Program-made: the position numbers and the translations under genes
In this document: one piece after another, positions 32,694-32,892 of the stretch
Position numbering within the stretch: the first letter of the stretch is position 1
Layout: each line of letters starts with the position of its first letter
The notes under the pieces: generated by a model
The model's input: the letters and a program-made list of their open reading frames with translations, nothing else
What the model was told of the DNA's origin: nothing
Database searches by the model: none
From: Micromonospora sp. KC213
Lineage (GTDB): Bacteria; Actinomycetota; Actinomycetes; Mycobacteriales; Micromonosporaceae
Reading direction: 5' to 3'
Length of the DNA: 32,892 nt
Assembly (NCBI RefSeq): GCF_004348325.1
Contig: NZ_SMKF01000051.1
Coordinates: 1 to 32,892, forward strand

Positions 32694-32712
32694 CCCCATC
32701 CTCATCGGGGCT
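32692..32712 (+). terminator. Possible terminator after the GH53-like pseudogene
   Basis: A 6-bp inverted repeat (AGCCCC with GGGGCT, 9-nt loop) overlaps the stop codon of the pseudogene. It is weak compared with the other hairpins of the window. Confidence 0.35.
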
Positions 32713-32802
32713 GGACGGTCGGCACCACATCACGCGTAGCGACGACGTCAACCAGGAGCGCAACAGGGGCTGTCTCGCCAACGGTGTTTCCGGCGGTCTT
32801 GG

Positions 32803-32892
32803 TTAGTAGGTTTCAGCGGCTGGGAAGCGGTCGCTGAAGGTGATGGCGAAGGCGTTCAACGCGGGTTTCCAGCGCATCGCCCATCGGGTTCT
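32803..32892 (-). CDS. IS256-family transposase, C-terminal end (partial)
   Basis: The minus strand reads in from the right edge of the window: RWAMRWKPALNAFAITFSD, then RFPAAETY and a stop at 32803. This is the typical end of IS256/mutator-type transposases ('WKxALNAFAIxFxDR'). The rest lies outside the window, so whether the element is intact is unknown. Its outer end is expected in the 32765-32800 region, where no repeat could be confirmed from one end alone. Confidence 0.7.
   Translation of the reverse strand, partial: RTRWAMRWKPALNAFAITFSDRFPAAETY

Noticed and set aside
1..32892. CRISPR arrays, tRNA or rRNA genes, replication origin, prophage genes
   Set aside because: No regular short repeats with spacers, no tRNA-like cloverleaf and no such genes were noticed on either strand.

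Overview
The window is high-GC actinobacterial DNA (Streptomycetaceae or Micromonosporaceae-like; genus not determinable from the sequence alone). The signs are GC-rich codon use, Tat and Sec signal peptides, a PaaX-type regulator, sugar ABC operons without an ATPase gene, and modular secreted enzymes. It reads as a plant cell-wall locus aimed mainly at rhamnogalacturonan I and its arabinan, galactan and arabinogalactan side chains. It carries two intact GH43 enzymes beside a third GH43 of a different type, a GH53 galactanase, a PL11 rhamnogalacturonan lyase, a CE12 rhamnogalacturonan acetylesterase, a GH5, an alpha/beta-hydrolase esterase, a BNR_4 beta-propeller protein and a sugar ABC importer. 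Five of the enzymes carry a CBM35.

Layout. 1-460: end of a thioredoxin-like gene broken by an IS3-family relic. 486-6150: an AraC regulator divergent from a two-gene cytoplasmic operon (DUF5107/TPR protein and a cellulase-like hydrolase). 6170-6600: IS701-type transposase relic. 6803-10250 (minus): GH43 with ricin lectin, BNR_4 propeller protein, long leader and promoter. 10399-11364: PaaX-family regulator. 11497-13416 (minus): GH53. 13479-15991: promoter, GH43 with FIVAR and CBM35, terminator. 16030-17011 (minus): decayed GH42 beta-galactosidase. 17053-20328: promoter and ABC importer operon. 20500-23203: promoter, small leader ORF, PL11, terminator. 23213-23905: truncated IS5-family element joined to a promoter relic. 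24059-27531: promoter, long leader, esterase-CBM35, GH5-CBM35, CBM35 tail relic, terminator. 27590-30880: ricin-domain relic, GH43-CBM42, CBM35-CE12, terminator. 31405-32693: promoter, leader, decayed GH53-like gene. 32803-end (minus): end of an IS256-family transposase.

The strongest unifying signal is regulatory. Six promoters share a TTGACA -35, a 17-18 bp spacer, an unusual AACAYT-like -10 and a downstream palindrome close to TGTGAGCGCTCACA, the form of a LacI-family operator. They stand in front of the BNR_4, GH43, ABC-importer, PL11, esterase/GH5 and decayed GH53 units, so the locus looks like one sugar-responsive regulon. Its LacI-type regulator is not in the window. Several of these promoters are followed by unusually long leaders (about 200-400 nt), two of which are clearly homologous.

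The second theme is mosaic evolution. Orphan pieces of older enzymes (CBM35 tail, ricin-lectin tail, GH5-like N-terminus, GH42, GH53) lie between intact genes, and near-identical CBM35 modules are reused. This suggests recombination has repeatedly swapped enzymes behind conserved promoter and leader cassettes.
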